DNA of 64,000 nucleotides from an uncultured Flavobacteriaceae bacterium (GCA_943842245.1 CALTAJ010000002.1:1065700-1129699); one strand, 5' to 3'; counted from the first letter of the stretch, positions 29,783 through 39,857 are shown. Made by a program: numbers and translations. Notes: a model not told the origin generated them from the letters alone.

Positions 29783-30664
29783 ATGGCAAAACCAGAAGTA
29801 AATGACCTGCTTAATGCAGGTGTCCACTTTGGACACTTAACCCGAAAGTGGAACCCTAATATGGCTCCCTATATATATATGGAGCGTAATGGAATCCATA
29901 TTATCAACCTTTACAAGACTGCTGCAAAAATCGAAGAGACTAACTCAGCTCTAAAAAAGATTGCCGCCTCTGGAAGGAAAATTCTATTTGTAGCTACTAA
30001 AAAACAAGCCAAAGATATTGTAGCTGAAAAAGCAAATGCTGTAAACATGCCTTATATAACTGAGCGTTGGCCAGGAGGAATGTTAACAAACTTTATTACT
30101 ATTAGAAAAGCGGTAAAGAAAATGGCTGCTATAGATCGTATGAAAAAAGATGGAACTTTTGAAACACTTTCCAAAAAAGAGCGTCTTCAAGTAGACCGTC
30201 AACGTGCTAAACTTGAAAAGAATTTAGGTTCAATAACTGATATGACACGCTTACCAGGTGCAATTTTTATAGTAGATACTACTCGTGAACACATTGCTGT
30301 TAAGGAAGCGCAAAAATTAAAGATTCCAATCTTTGCTATGGTAGACACTAATTCAGATCCAAGGGATGTTGATTTTGTAATCCCTTCAAACGATGATGCT
30401 TCTAAATCTATAGATAAGATATTAGATCTTGTTACATCTGCAGTGGCTGAAGGCCTTAGTGAGCGTAAAAGCGAAAAAGAAGCCACTGAGGCTAGTGATG
30501 CTTCTAAAATGGAAGCTGCTGCAAAAGAAGATGAGGCCAAGTCTAAAGTCGAAACTGTTGAGGAAAAGAAACAAGAAACTTCTAAAAACGATCAGCAAAA
30601 TGAAAAAGCTTCCTCAAAACAAGCTCCTTCTGATAAGGAAGTAAAGAAAGAAAAAGACGCATAA
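29783..30664 (+). CDS. rpsB: 30S ribosomal protein S2 with charged C-terminal extension
   Basis: GVHFGHLTRKWNPNMAPYIY; long E/K/A/S-rich tail. Confidence 0.97.
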   Translation: MAKPEVNDLLNAGVHFGHLTRKWNPNMAPYIYMERNGIHIINLYKTAAKIEETNSALKKIAASGRKILFVATKKQAKDIVAEKANAVNMPYITERWPGGMLTNFITIRKAVKKMAAIDRMKKDGTFETLSKKERLQVDRQRAKLEKNLGSITDMTRLPGAIFIVDTTREHIAVKEAQKLKIPIFAMVDTNSDPRDVDFVIPSNDDASKSIDKILDLVTSAVAEGLSERKSEKEATEASDASKMEAAAKEDEAKSKVETVEEKKQETSKNDQQNEKASSKQAPSDKEVKKEKDA

Positions 30665-30684
30665 CTAACTAAAATTATATAACT

Positions 30685-31503
30685 GTGAAAATTACTGCAT
30701 CTGAAGTAAATAAACTCCGCCAAGCTACTGGAGCGGGAATGATGGACTGCAAAAAAGCTCTTGTCGAAGCAGAAGGTGACTTTGAAAAGGCTGTAGAAAA
30801 TCTTCGTAAAAAAGGACAAAAAGTTGCTGCTAATAGGGCGGATCGAGACTCATCCGAGGGAGCGGTGCTTGCTAAAGTGAATCAAGATAATACTTCAGGA
30901 GTAATAGTTTCAATAAACTGTGAAACTGATTTTGTTGCAAAAAATGAATCTTACCTTTCCTTAGCTAAAGAACTTACCGATACTGCATTGGGTCATGAAA
31001 CACTAGAAAGCTTCTTAGCAGCCGATTTCAAGGGCATGAGTGTTGCTGAAAAACTTACGGAACAGACTGGAGTGATAGGTGAAAAAATAGAAATTGGTGA
31101 TTTTAAAACTTTAAAAGCACCTTATATAGGTTTATATATTCATGCGGGAAATAAGATTGCTACCCTTGTAGGCCTTTCTGCTAAGGTGGAAGATGCTGCC
31201 GAAGTATCAAAAAATGTTGCAATGCAAGCTGCTGCAATGAATCCTATTGCACTCAATGAGGAAGGTGTAGATGCTTCTATTATTGAAAAAGAAATTGAGA
31301 TTGCCAAAGATCAACTTCGCCAAGAAGGTAAACCTGAAGAAATGTTAGATAAAATTGCTCAAGGAAAAATCAAACGTTTCTTTAAGGACAACACTCTAAT
31401 AAATCAAGACTTTATTAAAGACAGTAAAATTTCGGTAGGTAAATATGTTAAGTCTGTTGGAGATATTGAAGTTACAGGCTTTGCTCGAGTAGCTCTTGTC
31501 TGA
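30685..31503 (+). CDS. tsf: Elongation factor Ts
   Basis: VNKLRQATGAGMMDCKKALVEAEGDFEKAVENLRKKG; GTG start. Confidence 0.97.
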   Translation: MKITASEVNKLRQATGAGMMDCKKALVEAEGDFEKAVENLRKKGQKVAANRADRDSSEGAVLAKVNQDNTSGVIVSINCETDFVAKNESYLSLAKELTDTALGHETLESFLAADFKGMSVAEKLTEQTGVIGEKIEIGDFKTLKAPYIGLYIHAGNKIATLVGLSAKVEDAAEVSKNVAMQAAAMNPIALNEEGVDASIIEKEIEIAKDQLRQEGKPEEMLDKIAQGKIKRFFKDNTLINQDFIKDSKISVGKYVKSVGDIEVTGFARVALV

Positions 31504-31525
31504 TTTATTTTATCTTAAATAAATT

Positions 31526-31556
31526 AAACACACCTTATTAATAAGGTGTGTTTTTT
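31526..31556 (+). terminator. Rho-independent terminator after rpsB-tsf
   Basis: AACACACCTTATTAATAAGGTGTGTT followed by TTTT; perfect inverted repeat. Confidence 0.88.
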
Positions 31557-31567
31557 ACTTTTATTTT

Positions 31568-32170
31568 ATGAGTAAAATTCGATGTGATTGGTGCTTAGGT
31601 GATAAGCTTTATGAAAATTATCATGATAAAGAATGGGGTGTTCCAGTTTTTGATGATAGATTATTATTCGAATCCCTAACATTGGAGACTTTTCAAGCAG
31701 GACTCAGTTGGATTACAGTTTTACGTAAACGAGAACATTTTAAGAAAGCGTTTGATAATTTTGACTACAGAAAAATAGCTTCATATAATATTCAAAAAAA
31801 GGATGAACTCATGTCCAATCCTAGTATAATTCGAAACCGTCAAAAAATAGAGTCAACAATAAAAAATGCTAAATCTTTTATGAAAATTCAAAAATCAAAA
31901 GGAAGTTTTTCGAATTATATATGGGAATTTGTTTCGGGTAATCCAATTTTAAATGATTACAAAAAATCAAATGAAATTCCAACTTATACTTCCCTTTCTA
32001 AATCTATTAGTAAGGATTTAAAGCAAAATGGTTTTAAGTTTATTGGACCCACTTTAGTTTACTCCTATATGCAAGCTATAGGGATAGTAAATGATCACCT
32101 TATAGATTGTTTTCGTTATTCAAAAGTCCAGTTTAAACTTAAAAAGGTAGGTCATCATCTACTTCTTTAG
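31568..32170 (+). CDS. tag: DNA-3-methyladenine glycosylase I
   Basis: RCDWCLGDKLYENYHDKEWGVPVFDDRLLFESLTLETFQAGLSW. Confidence 0.94.
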   Translation: MSKIRCDWCLGDKLYENYHDKEWGVPVFDDRLLFESLTLETFQAGLSWITVLRKREHFKKAFDNFDYRKIASYNIQKKDELMSNPSIIRNRQKIESTIKNAKSFMKIQKSKGSFSNYIWEFVSGNPILNDYKKSNEIPTYTSLSKSISKDLKQNGFKFIGPTLVYSYMQAIGIVNDHLIDCFRYSKVQFKLKKVGHHLLL

Positions 32171-32513
32171 GTTCTCCTTCTGCAGGCTCAAAAGCAGATG
32201 GTGGGGGCATAGGTGGCATCTCAGATACTACTGAACCCTCTGTTGCTTCAATTTTCCAACCTTGAATAGAATTAAAGTATTTCGTTTGTCCTTCTGGATT
32301 AACCCATTCACGTCCACGTAAGTTTATTCCTATTTTTACATCTTGTCCAACTTGGTATGTGTTGAGTAAATCGCACTTATCTTGTATAAATTCTATTAAA
32401 ATATGTTGGGGGTATTGCTCTTCAGTGGTAATTACAACTTCCCTTTTTCTAAACCCGTTACTTCCATAAGTTTTAGTTTCGTCAATCCATTTAATTTTTC
32501 CAGATAGTTCCAT
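32139..32513 (-). CDS. DUF3127 family protein
   Basis: 124 aa MELSGKIKWIDETKTYGSNGFRKREVVITTEEQYPQHILIEFIQDK. Confidence 0.85.
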   Translation of the reverse strand: MELSGKIKWIDETKTYGSNGFRKREVVITTEEQYPQHILIEFIQDKCDLLNTYQVGQDVKIGINLRGREWVNPEGQTKYFNSIQGWKIEATEGSVVSEMPPMPPPSAFEPAEGEPKEVDDDLPF

Positions 32514-32586
32514 ATTTTTTAATGCTTAATACAAAAATAGTAAAAGTTTTCAGCGGTCAACTAGGCTTTGAGTCTATTTTGTTAAA

Positions 32587-33801
32587 TTGAGTTATCTTCG
32601 TTTTGAACAACTTGTTATGAAACTGCTTAGCAACTTGAAAAATCAACTAAAAAACAGCTGGCTGTTTTTTGCTTTCGCTCTAGTAATTTTGATTTTATGG
32701 AACACCAATTTACTCTTTGAAAGTTTAAGTCTTCAAGAACGTAATAAGATGGAGCTATGGGGAATGGCTCAAAAAGAGTACATACAAAACCCTAGCTCAA
32801 GTAATCTGACTTTTGAGATACTTCAACGTTCAGGAGTTAACCCTATGATTCAAGTAAATGAATTTGGCCGTATTATTGAATTCCGGAATATTGAGTGGAA
32901 TATTAAAAAACAAGACTCTACCAAGCTATACTCAATTTTAGAAAAAATAAAAAAAGAGAATGATCCTATACTAATTCAATTCCGAAACGGGATAGGAGAC
33001 TTAGTCGTGAACCAAGCGCTTTATTATGGAAATTCCTCTACACTAAAAAAACTACAATATTATCCTTTAGCTTTATTGCTTATTATTTTTCTTTTTGGAG
33101 CAATGCTATATTTCTTCTTTAAAACTTCTCGAATTGCAGAGCAAAATAGACTTTGGGCAGCTATGGCAAAGGAAACCGCACATCAAATAGGAACTCCTTT
33201 AACCTCTATGGTGGGCTGGATTACACTTTTGAAAGAAAAACAAAAAAAATCAATTCCACTAATTGAAATTGAAAAAGATATAGCCCGATTAAACCTTATT
33301 ACTGATCGATTTTCTAAAGTAGGTTCTATTCCTAAACTTGTAGCTTCAGATCTGACTTCCGTGATTAAAGAAACTGTAAATTATCTTCAAAAAAGAAGCT
33401 CTGAACATATTAAATTTAAAATTCAGCTTCCCAATAAAAAAATTATAATTCCCTTAAATTCCCAACTTATAAGTTGGACGCTTGAGAATTTGATTAAAAA
33501 TGGGATTGATGCAATGAATGGTAAGGGAAACCTTAATATTAGATTGTTAGAAAAAGCATCAGAGATAGAAATTTTGATTTCTGATACTGGTTCTGGAATG
33601 AAAAAAGAGGTTGCAAATAAGATTTTTAAGCCTGGTTTTACAACTAAAACTAGGGGCTGGGGTCTTGGACTTTCATTAGCTAAAAGGATAATTGTTGATT
33701 TTCATAAAGGAAAAATAAGTGTCTTAAAAACAGTTCTTGGAAAAGGAACAAGTTTTCAAGTACTATTAAAAAAAGCTCCTTTTAAGAATTCTAAAGAATA
33801 A
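32587..33801 (+). CDS. Membrane histidine kinase
   Basis: Two TMs, ETAHQIGTPLTSM H-box, N/G1/G2 ATPase motifs. True start may be 32617. Confidence 0.9.
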   Translation: MSYLRFEQLVMKLLSNLKNQLKNSWLFFAFALVILILWNTNLLFESLSLQERNKMELWGMAQKEYIQNPSSSNLTFEILQRSGVNPMIQVNEFGRIIEFRNIEWNIKKQDSTKLYSILEKIKKENDPILIQFRNGIGDLVVNQALYYGNSSTLKKLQYYPLALLLIIFLFGAMLYFFFKTSRIAEQNRLWAAMAKETAHQIGTPLTSMVGWITLLKEKQKKSIPLIEIEKDIARLNLITDRFSKVGSIPKLVASDLTSVIKETVNYLQKRSSEHIKFKIQLPNKKIIIPLNSQLISWTLENLIKNGIDAMNGKGNLNIRLLEKASEIEILISDTGSGMKKEVANKIFKPGFTTKTRGWGLGLSLAKRIIVDFHKGKISVLKTVLGKGTSFQVLLKKAPFKNSKE

Positions 33802-34186
33802 GAAAAGAAGTGATCGATTCAGCAGTTTTTTTCATTTCATCTGAACTAAGCTCAACTTTCTTCTGAAATCGAATATCATCCATAACTTCTAAAGGAATGA
33901 GATGAATATGAGCATGGGGAACATCCAAACCAACTACTGTCATTCCTATTCGCTTACATGGAATTGCTTGCCGAATTGCTAATGCTACTTTACGGGAGAA
34001 ATGCATCAATCGGCTATAATCCACCTCGTTTAAGTCAAAAAGTTTATCTACAGGTTTTTTAGGAACACATAAAACGTGACCTTTAGAATTGGGGTTAATG
34101 TCCAAAAAAGCAAAACAGGATTTGTTTTCACCAACTTTATAGCTTGGAATCTCTCCAGAAATTATTTTACTAAAAAGCGTTTCCAT
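33791..34186 (-). CDS. HIT family protein
   Basis: 131 aa, histidine triad HAHIHLIP. Confidence 0.93.
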   Translation of the reverse strand: METLFSKIISGEIPSYKVGENKSCFAFLDINPNSKGHVLCVPKKPVDKLFDLNEVDYSRLMHFSRKVALAIRQAIPCKRIGMTVVGLDVPHAHIHLIPLEVMDDIRFQKKVELSSDEMKKTAESITSFLIL

Positions 34187-34662
34187 TAGTCACGAGATAT
34201 AGAAATAATTTCAAGTTGAATACTGCCGTTAGGAACATTTATATCGGTAACATCCCCTACTTCTTTCCCTAGTAGCCCTTTTCCAATTGGAGATTCTACA
34301 GAAATTTTGCCAGTTTTTAAGTCTGCCTCACTTTGTGCTACAAGTTTATATTTCATTACTGCAGAATTAGCCTTGTTTTTAACCTCGACATTAGACAGAA
34401 CAAGAACCTTAGAATTATCTAATTCAGATTCATTAATAATTCTTGCATTTGCTAATGTGTTTTCAAGTTTTGCAATTTGCATTTCAAGCATTCCTTGAGC
34501 TTCTTTTGCAGCATCATATTCTGCATTTTCACTGAGATCACCCTTATCTCTTGCTTCGGCAATAGCCTGAGATGCTTTTGGGCGTTCGATATCTTTGAGT
34601 TTATTTAACTCTTCTCGAAGCTTTTTCAAGCCTTCTTCGGTGTAATAAGATACTTTACTCAT
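34186..34662 (-). CDS. greA: Transcription elongation factor GreA
   Basis: 158 aa; coiled coil with DLSENAEYDAAKEAQ. Confidence 0.95.
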   Translation of the reverse strand: MSKVSYYTEEGLKKLREELNKLKDIERPKASQAIAEARDKGDLSENAEYDAAKEAQGMLEMQIAKLENTLANARIINESELDNSKVLVLSNVEVKNKANSAVMKYKLVAQSEADLKTGKISVESPIGKGLLGKEVGDVTDINVPNGSIQLEIISISRD

Positions 34663-34725
34663 GATTTATACGTTTAATATAAACAAAAAATCCTCCCTAA
34701 AGGTGGATTCTACAAAGATACGCAA

Positions 34726-35184
34726 TTGAAACAAGGCATTAAAATATTTCAAAATTTCTACTTATTGATTCTATTAAGTTCACTTGTTCTTGTGGGTTGT
34801 AGCAAGAGAACACTAGAACGAAATCCTTACCTAGTTGATGTACGCTTTCAAAGAGAAATAAACCTATCACTTCCATTATACAACAGCCTTAATTTTGTTG
34901 GTGGAAGTCTTTTAATTCCAGATATAGGAATAAATGGAGTTCTGGTCTTTAATCTCAATGGAAGTACATATCTCGCTTGGGAAGCCACTTGCCCAAATCA
35001 TATTCCTGAAATTTGTTCTACTTTATCCATAAGTGGTGTTTTGGCTGAATGCCATTGTGAAGATTTTCAATACAGTCTTGCTACTGGACAACTACTTAAT
35101 CCTAGCGAAGATTTAAATCCTCCTCAAGGATTGTTATTCTATCAGGTTCAAAATTTTAATGGTACATTAAGAATATCAAATTAA
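34726..35184 (+). CDS. Rieske-like lipoprotein
   Basis: Lipobox LVGC; CPNH and CHCEDF resembling Rieske CxH...CxxC/H arrangement. Confidence 0.55.
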   Translation: MKQGIKIFQNFYLLILLSSLVLVGCSKRTLERNPYLVDVRFQREINLSLPLYNSLNFVGGSLLIPDIGINGVLVFNLNGSTYLAWEATCPNHIPEICSTLSISGVLAECHCEDFQYSLATGQLLNPSEDLNPPQGLLFYQVQNFNGTLRISN

Positions 35185-35195
35185 TAATATACCCT

Positions 35196-35969
35196 ATGAA
35201 ATTAAACGCTAAAAGCGCATTAAAATATTCCATTTTTCTGGTAGTATTTTTACTTCAAGGCACTTTTTGTCATGCTCAACTTCTAGAGTTAGATTATACC
35301 AAAGACAAACGAGAGGAAAGTAGTTTTCGAGCTCAATTAATCCGGACAGGAATTATAGGGGTTAGTAGTTTAAAGCATATTGATGTTACAGTAGAAGGAT
35401 TAAAACTTCGTTTTGATAGTAAAAAAAGAACTCATTTATCACTTACCATATATGGCACAAGAACTATATGGAGAGGAAATCGAATTGATGAACTTAATAC
35501 TTTTGACTTTTTAATGAATCCGATAGGAGGAACTGTAAATGGTAGTTTTTTTACGAGCTACTCAATTAATAAAAATAAGCTAAAAAATACAAAATTAGCG
35601 CTGAGTTTCGGAAAGAAATGGATTCAGGGTCCCCCACTACCAAATTTTAAAAATTCTTCTTTTTTTGATAATTATGGACGTTTGGGGTGGATTTATCAAA
35701 GAACTCTGGCAGAAGATGCTTTGACTAATAGCGCCTTATATTTTTGGGCTTTCCCCAGTATGATTATTCATCAGGCATCCAAAGAAAATAGAATAAAATT
35801 TTTTAATAATCAATTAGACCCTTTTTCTTATGGTTATGCCCTAGAATTTGGCTTGGAATACAATACAAAACTGAAAGTTACCCTAATCGGACAACAAATT
35901 CTCAATACTGATCCTAGTGGAGATTTTGATAATTTTGTGGCCCGTTTGATCTTTGGGTATAGATTCTAA
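35196..35969 (+). CDS. Hypothetical exported protein, possibly outer-membrane barrel
   Basis: Signal peptide, alternating hydrophobic strands, terminal aromatic residue (LIFGYRF). Confidence 0.6.
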   Translation: MKLNAKSALKYSIFLVVFLLQGTFCHAQLLELDYTKDKREESSFRAQLIRTGIIGVSSLKHIDVTVEGLKLRFDSKKRTHLSLTIYGTRTIWRGNRIDELNTFDFLMNPIGGTVNGSFFTSYSINKNKLKNTKLALSFGKKWIQGPPLPNFKNSSFFDNYGRLGWIYQRTLAEDALTNSALYFWAFPSMIIHQASKENRIKFFNNQLDPFSYGYALEFGLEYNTKLKVTLIGQQILNTDPSGDFDNFVARLIFGYRF

Positions 35970-38209
35970 AAACGAAGCTTTAGCCCAGTTAAGAAATTAA
36001 TTCCTGCTTGTGGGTAATAACCTGAACCTTCGATAGTTTTAACCTGTCCTACAACTGAAAAGTCATCGTCATAAGTGAAAAAATATCCGTTAGATTCATA
36101 TTTAGCATTGAAAATATTGTTAATTAAAAATGACCACTGAATTTCTGAAACCCATTTGTTAGGTTTCCATATAAATACTGCATTCAGATCATTTACAAAA
36201 TAAGCCTCTAAAGTCGAGTTTTCTGAATCAATATTTCCCATATACTGCTTACCTACATACTTAGATAAGAGGCCTATTTGAAATTTAGTTGAAGGAACAT
36301 ACATAATTGCGCTCCCACCCACAAGGTTTGGAGAGTATGCTAGTTGTGTTTTTCCTAAATTCTCTAAAACCCCATCGCGTTTAAAGTAAAAATCTAAATT
36401 TTGATTACTACTTAAAGCAATGTTTGGCTGCCACAGCCAATTGGAACTTAAATTCATTTTGAGTTCTAGCTCAATCCCAAGACGTCTACTTTTACCTACA
36501 TTTTGACGGATGGGTGAGCCAACTGCGTCGATAGCTCCTGTTAAAACTAATTGGTCTTTATACTCCATCCAATAAATATTAGTTTGAGCTTGAATTTTTG
36601 ACGTTTTAATTCGCCATCCCAATTCAAAGTCATCTAGTTTTTCTGGCTTTGGAGTGCCATTTTCATAATCCGTTCGATTGGGTTCACGTTGTGCTTTAGC
36701 ATAAGAAAAATAAATCTTTTGCCCCGAGGCAACTTGATATGTAAGTCCTGCTTTTGGATTAAAGAATAAAAAATTATCATCTACTGAAAAAAAATCGGGT
36801 CCAGCAATCTGACCGGAAACTTCATATTCTATTGAACGAATCTGTAAATCAACAAAGGTTGTAAGGCCTTCAAAAATAGAATATGTTGCCTTAGCAAAAA
36901 AACTACCTTCTGTTTTGATTCCTTGATTTTCATAAAATCGATGGTTGGGAAGTAACTCACCTAGATTTTGACCCCATATCAGGTCCCCAAAATGATCACC
37001 AACATATCGGCTATACAATCCTCCAAAGTTTAGACTCGTAGCATTTGTGTTGTAATTCAACCCTAAAGTCATAACATAGTAATCATTATCTAACCATTTT
37101 TGACTTATATTTTCACTATTTATGATGGTTGTATCACCCAAAGAGAAGGGTTTTAATTGTAAATAATCAAAAGATGTTGTCCCGGAAAAACCTACATTTT
37201 GATCATACCATAGGTCGTTGTACTCCTCGTAGAAACCACTTCCGTGAGTATAATTTAATCCTAATGCAAAATTCCAATTGGAGTTGAGTCGCTCATTCCA
37301 ATGAAATTGATAATGTTCTTGAGAATAATTATCCACTTGATTTTCATAAAATGCAACTCTATTACCCCTCTGGTCATAAATCTCTCCTGCAGGATTAAAT
37401 GTTCTGTTTGACTCAAGTGTTATTGGATCTAAACCATACCAAGATTGATAAGTGATTTCTTGTCCTCCGAACACTAGTGCTTTAATAAGGGTATTTTCAT
37501 CTTTAAACGTGCCTTGAAAAAAATACGAATTTAAATTAGAAGAGGCTCGATCTACGTAGCCATCTGAATTTATTTGTGACAGACGCCCAGAAAGTGTAAA
37601 CCCCTTATTCAGTGTTCCTGAAGAAAACTGAAGCGTATTTTTTAGTGAGTTAAAACTTCCTAAACTAGTCGCAATAGAAGCAAATGCTTCTTCTTGTAAC
37701 GCCTCTGTTTTCAAATTTAAACTAGCGCCAAAAGCCGCCGATCCATTTGTAGAAGTTCCTACCCCTCGTTGGAGTTGAATCGTTTCTACCGAAGAAGCAA
37801 AATCAGGAAGGTTGACCCAAAAAGTCCCTTGAGATTCTGCATCATTGTATGGGATCCCATTTATGGTGACATTAACTCTTGTTGCATCGCTCCCCCGTAC
37901 ACGAATTCCTGTATAACCAATACCTGCTCCTGCATCACTGGTGGTTACTACTCCGGGAAGGTAATTAAGTAGAATTGGGATGTCTTGTCCTAAGTTTCTA
38001 GCGTTAATCTCTTTGCGTGTAACGTTTGTAAATGTTACTGGGCTGTCCTCATTAGCTCGAATTCCATTTAATAATACTTCTTCTAAACTAATTGTTTTAA
38101 TGGAATCTTTTAATTTTTCATTATTTGGTGACTGTGAAAAAAGTAGTATTATATTAATAAAAAATAAAAAGTTTAATCGTATTTGTCTCATTTGAATGTA
38201 TTTATTCAA
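35966..38209 (-). CDS. TonB-dependent outer-membrane receptor, probably for thiamine or a derivative
   Basis: Plug domain (NLGQDIPILLNYLPGVVTTSDAGAGIGYTGIRVRGSDATRVNVTINGIPYND), C-terminal LKLRF; TPP riboswitch directly upstream. Confidence 0.9.
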   Translation of the reverse strand: MNKYIQMRQIRLNFLFFINIILLFSQSPNNEKLKDSIKTISLEEVLLNGIRANEDSPVTFTNVTRKEINARNLGQDIPILLNYLPGVVTTSDAGAGIGYTGIRVRGSDATRVNVTINGIPYNDAESQGTFWVNLPDFASSVETIQLQRGVGTSTNGSAAFGASLNLKTEALQEEAFASIATSLGSFNSLKNTLQFSSGTLNKGFTLSGRLSQINSDGYVDRASSNLNSYFFQGTFKDENTLIKALVFGGQEITYQSWYGLDPITLESNRTFNPAGEIYDQRGNRVAFYENQVDNYSQEHYQFHWNERLNSNWNFALGLNYTHGSGFYEEYNDLWYDQNVGFSGTTSFDYLQLKPFSLGDTTIINSENISQKWLDNDYYVMTLGLNYNTNATSLNFGGLYSRYVGDHFGDLIWGQNLGELLPNHRFYENQGIKTEGSFFAKATYSIFEGLTTFVDLQIRSIEYEVSGQIAGPDFFSVDDNFLFFNPKAGLTYQVASGQKIYFSYAKAQREPNRTDYENGTPKPEKLDDFELGWRIKTSKIQAQTNIYWMEYKDQLVLTGAIDAVGSPIRQNVGKSRRLGIELELKMNLSSNWLWQPNIALSSNQNLDFYFKRDGVLENLGKTQLAYSPNLVGGSAIMYVPSTKFQIGLLSKYVGKQYMGNIDSENSTLEAYFVNDLNAVFIWKPNKWVSEIQWSFLINNIFNAKYESNGYFFTYDDDFSVVGQVKTIEGSGYYPQAGINFLTGLKLRF

Positions 38210-38247
38210 ATAAAAGGGATAATTATTTGCTGTTAATAATTATTCTT

Positions 38248-38330
38248 GAATTGTTCCCTTGGCAGCATTATCTGCCCAGGTTCAATGGGTATGATCTCAG
38301 CCGAATTTTCGGCACCCCTTTGAGATTGAA
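38248..38330 (-). promoter_or_regulatory. TPP (thi-box) riboswitch
   Basis: Minus strand: GGGGTGCCGAAAATTCGGCTGAGATCATACCCATTGAACCTGGGCAGATAATGCTGCCAAGGGA matches thi-box core (GGGGTGC...CTGAGA...ACCC..TGAACCTG..GATAATGC..GC..GGGA). Confidence 0.96.
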
Positions 38331-38351
38331 TGTAAAGTTAATCAAAAAATT

Positions 38352-39857
38352 TTAGCGGATTAAATCCATTATTGATTTTACAGGATTAAAAGTTTCAGGT
38401 GGAAGTTCTATGAAAATTGTATTCCATTCTGCCATTCCTCCGTTCCATAAACCTGGCCACTCAAGTATAGTTATGGATTTATTTTTATTAGTTTTTTCAC
38501 TAATCATCGAACGTTTTTCATCTCTAAAATCATGTAATGAAAATTTTTCTCCATGGTGATCTGTAATACCACAAACCATAATTACCGGATTAAAATGAGT
38601 GCTGTTTGAAATTGCTTTTGCATGCTCACTAACTGAAGTATCTAATTCTACACCTTCAATAATTTGTAAGCTTTGACCTCTCAATTCCTTTTTCCAAAAA
38701 GGACCTCCTCCTACTGCTCCAGAATTAGGTATCATTCCACAGATTCGAATTGGCCTGTGCAAGTAGTCATAAAGTGCCTCATGAGAAAGTTTATTTTGCG
38801 CTTCTAGTTTGAATTCTGGATCAAAGTTTTTCTGAATTAACTCGTTGATGGGGTTAAGATCTGTATTCTCTTTATATTGTTCCAAAGCCATTAAATGTTT
38901 AAAGATAACTTCTTGAATAGAGAGTATTTTCCCAGCAAGAATTTTCATCCACAGCTCTCCAATTTGATTAGCTTTACCTGACAAAATATTATCAATATTT
39001 TTAATCCAAATACAATCTGCATCTAGTTGATTAATATTTTCAAGTAAGGATCCGTGACCTCCTTTTCTAAAGGCAATTTCACCTTTATCGTCACGAACCA
39101 ATTCTTTATTTTCATCAATAAAAGGAGTGTCTGTCAAACGGTGTTGGTAAGAATATTGTACATCAAAAGAAATTTCATCTTTCATTCCCATTTTTTTTTG
39201 AAAGCCAGCAAGGGTTTGATCAAATAATTCGCGATGGTTTTTATCAATCGTTAGATGAATTGGAACCATCCCCTTTTTTTGACCCAATTGAATCGCCTCG
39301 ATTAATTGGGCTTCAAAAGCTGTCCATTTTTGATTTTTTTCATCAACAAAAAAGGGGATTAGGCCTTTTGGATAGTTCTCAAATTGAGATAAAATAAAAC
39401 CAGCGAAATTTTGAAAATAACCTTCATCAGTATCAATTATTTTTTGGCCGGTTTTAGACATTTTTTCTTCAATAATGCCAAAAAAAGGAAGATTTTTTAG
39501 CTTTTTTTTCAGTTCTCTTAATAAGTTCCCCTCTGATGATTGCAAATAAGTAGAAAGATTAAAATCTACTTCTTTAATGGCTTCTTTAAAAGCATGAAGT
39601 GGAGAAAACATCCTACTGGCAGCACCAGAAGCTGGGACAAACTTTATCCAGCGCCGCTTATTAGAATGAATATAAAAAGCCTCTAAGGCTTTCTCTTTAT
39701 CTTGGTCAGTTAAACTGAAAATACCGTCTCCTGTTGTTGCTGGTCGTATTTCAGAAACTAGAGTTTTTTTACCCGTTAAATATTCATATTGTCTCTGAAG
39801 GAGCTCCGTGGACCTACCATTAGTATGGAGTTTTTTATAATCTTCTTCTGATATCAT
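38352..39857 (-). CDS. DUF4301 family protein
   Basis: 501 aa; FVPASGAASRMFSPLHAFKEA, GGHGSLLENINQLDADCIWIKNIDNI. Confidence 0.85.
   Translation of the reverse strand: MISEEDYKKLHTNGRSTELLQRQYEYLTGKKTLVSEIRPATTGDGIFSLTDQDKEKALEAFYIHSNKRRWIKFVPASGAASRMFSPLHAFKEAIKEVDFNLSTYLQSSEGNLLRELKKKLKNLPFFGIIEEKMSKTGQKIIDTDEGYFQNFAGFILSQFENYPKGLIPFFVDEKNQKWTAFEAQLIEAIQLGQKKGMVPIHLTIDKNHRELFDQTLAGFQKKMGMKDEISFDVQYSYQHRLTDTPFIDENKELVRDDKGEIAFRKGGHGSLLENINQLDADCIWIKNIDNILSGKANQIGELWMKILAGKILSIQEVIFKHLMALEQYKENTDLNPINELIQKNFDPEFKLEAQNKLSHEALYDYLHRPIRICGMIPNSGAVGGGPFWKKELRGQSLQIIEGVELDTSVSEHAKAISNSTHFNPVIMVCGITDHHGEKFSLHDFRDEKRSMISEKTNKNKSITILEWPGLWNGGMAEWNTIFIELPPETFNPVKSIMDLIR

Noticed and set aside
30199-30540. 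113-aa minus-strand ORF opposite rpsB
   Set aside because: Low-complexity antisense of the S2 charged tail and core.
34685-34715. Hairpin AATCCTCCCTAAAGGTGGATT upstream of greA
   Set aside because: Imperfect stem, no T tract; not supportable as terminator or riboswitch.
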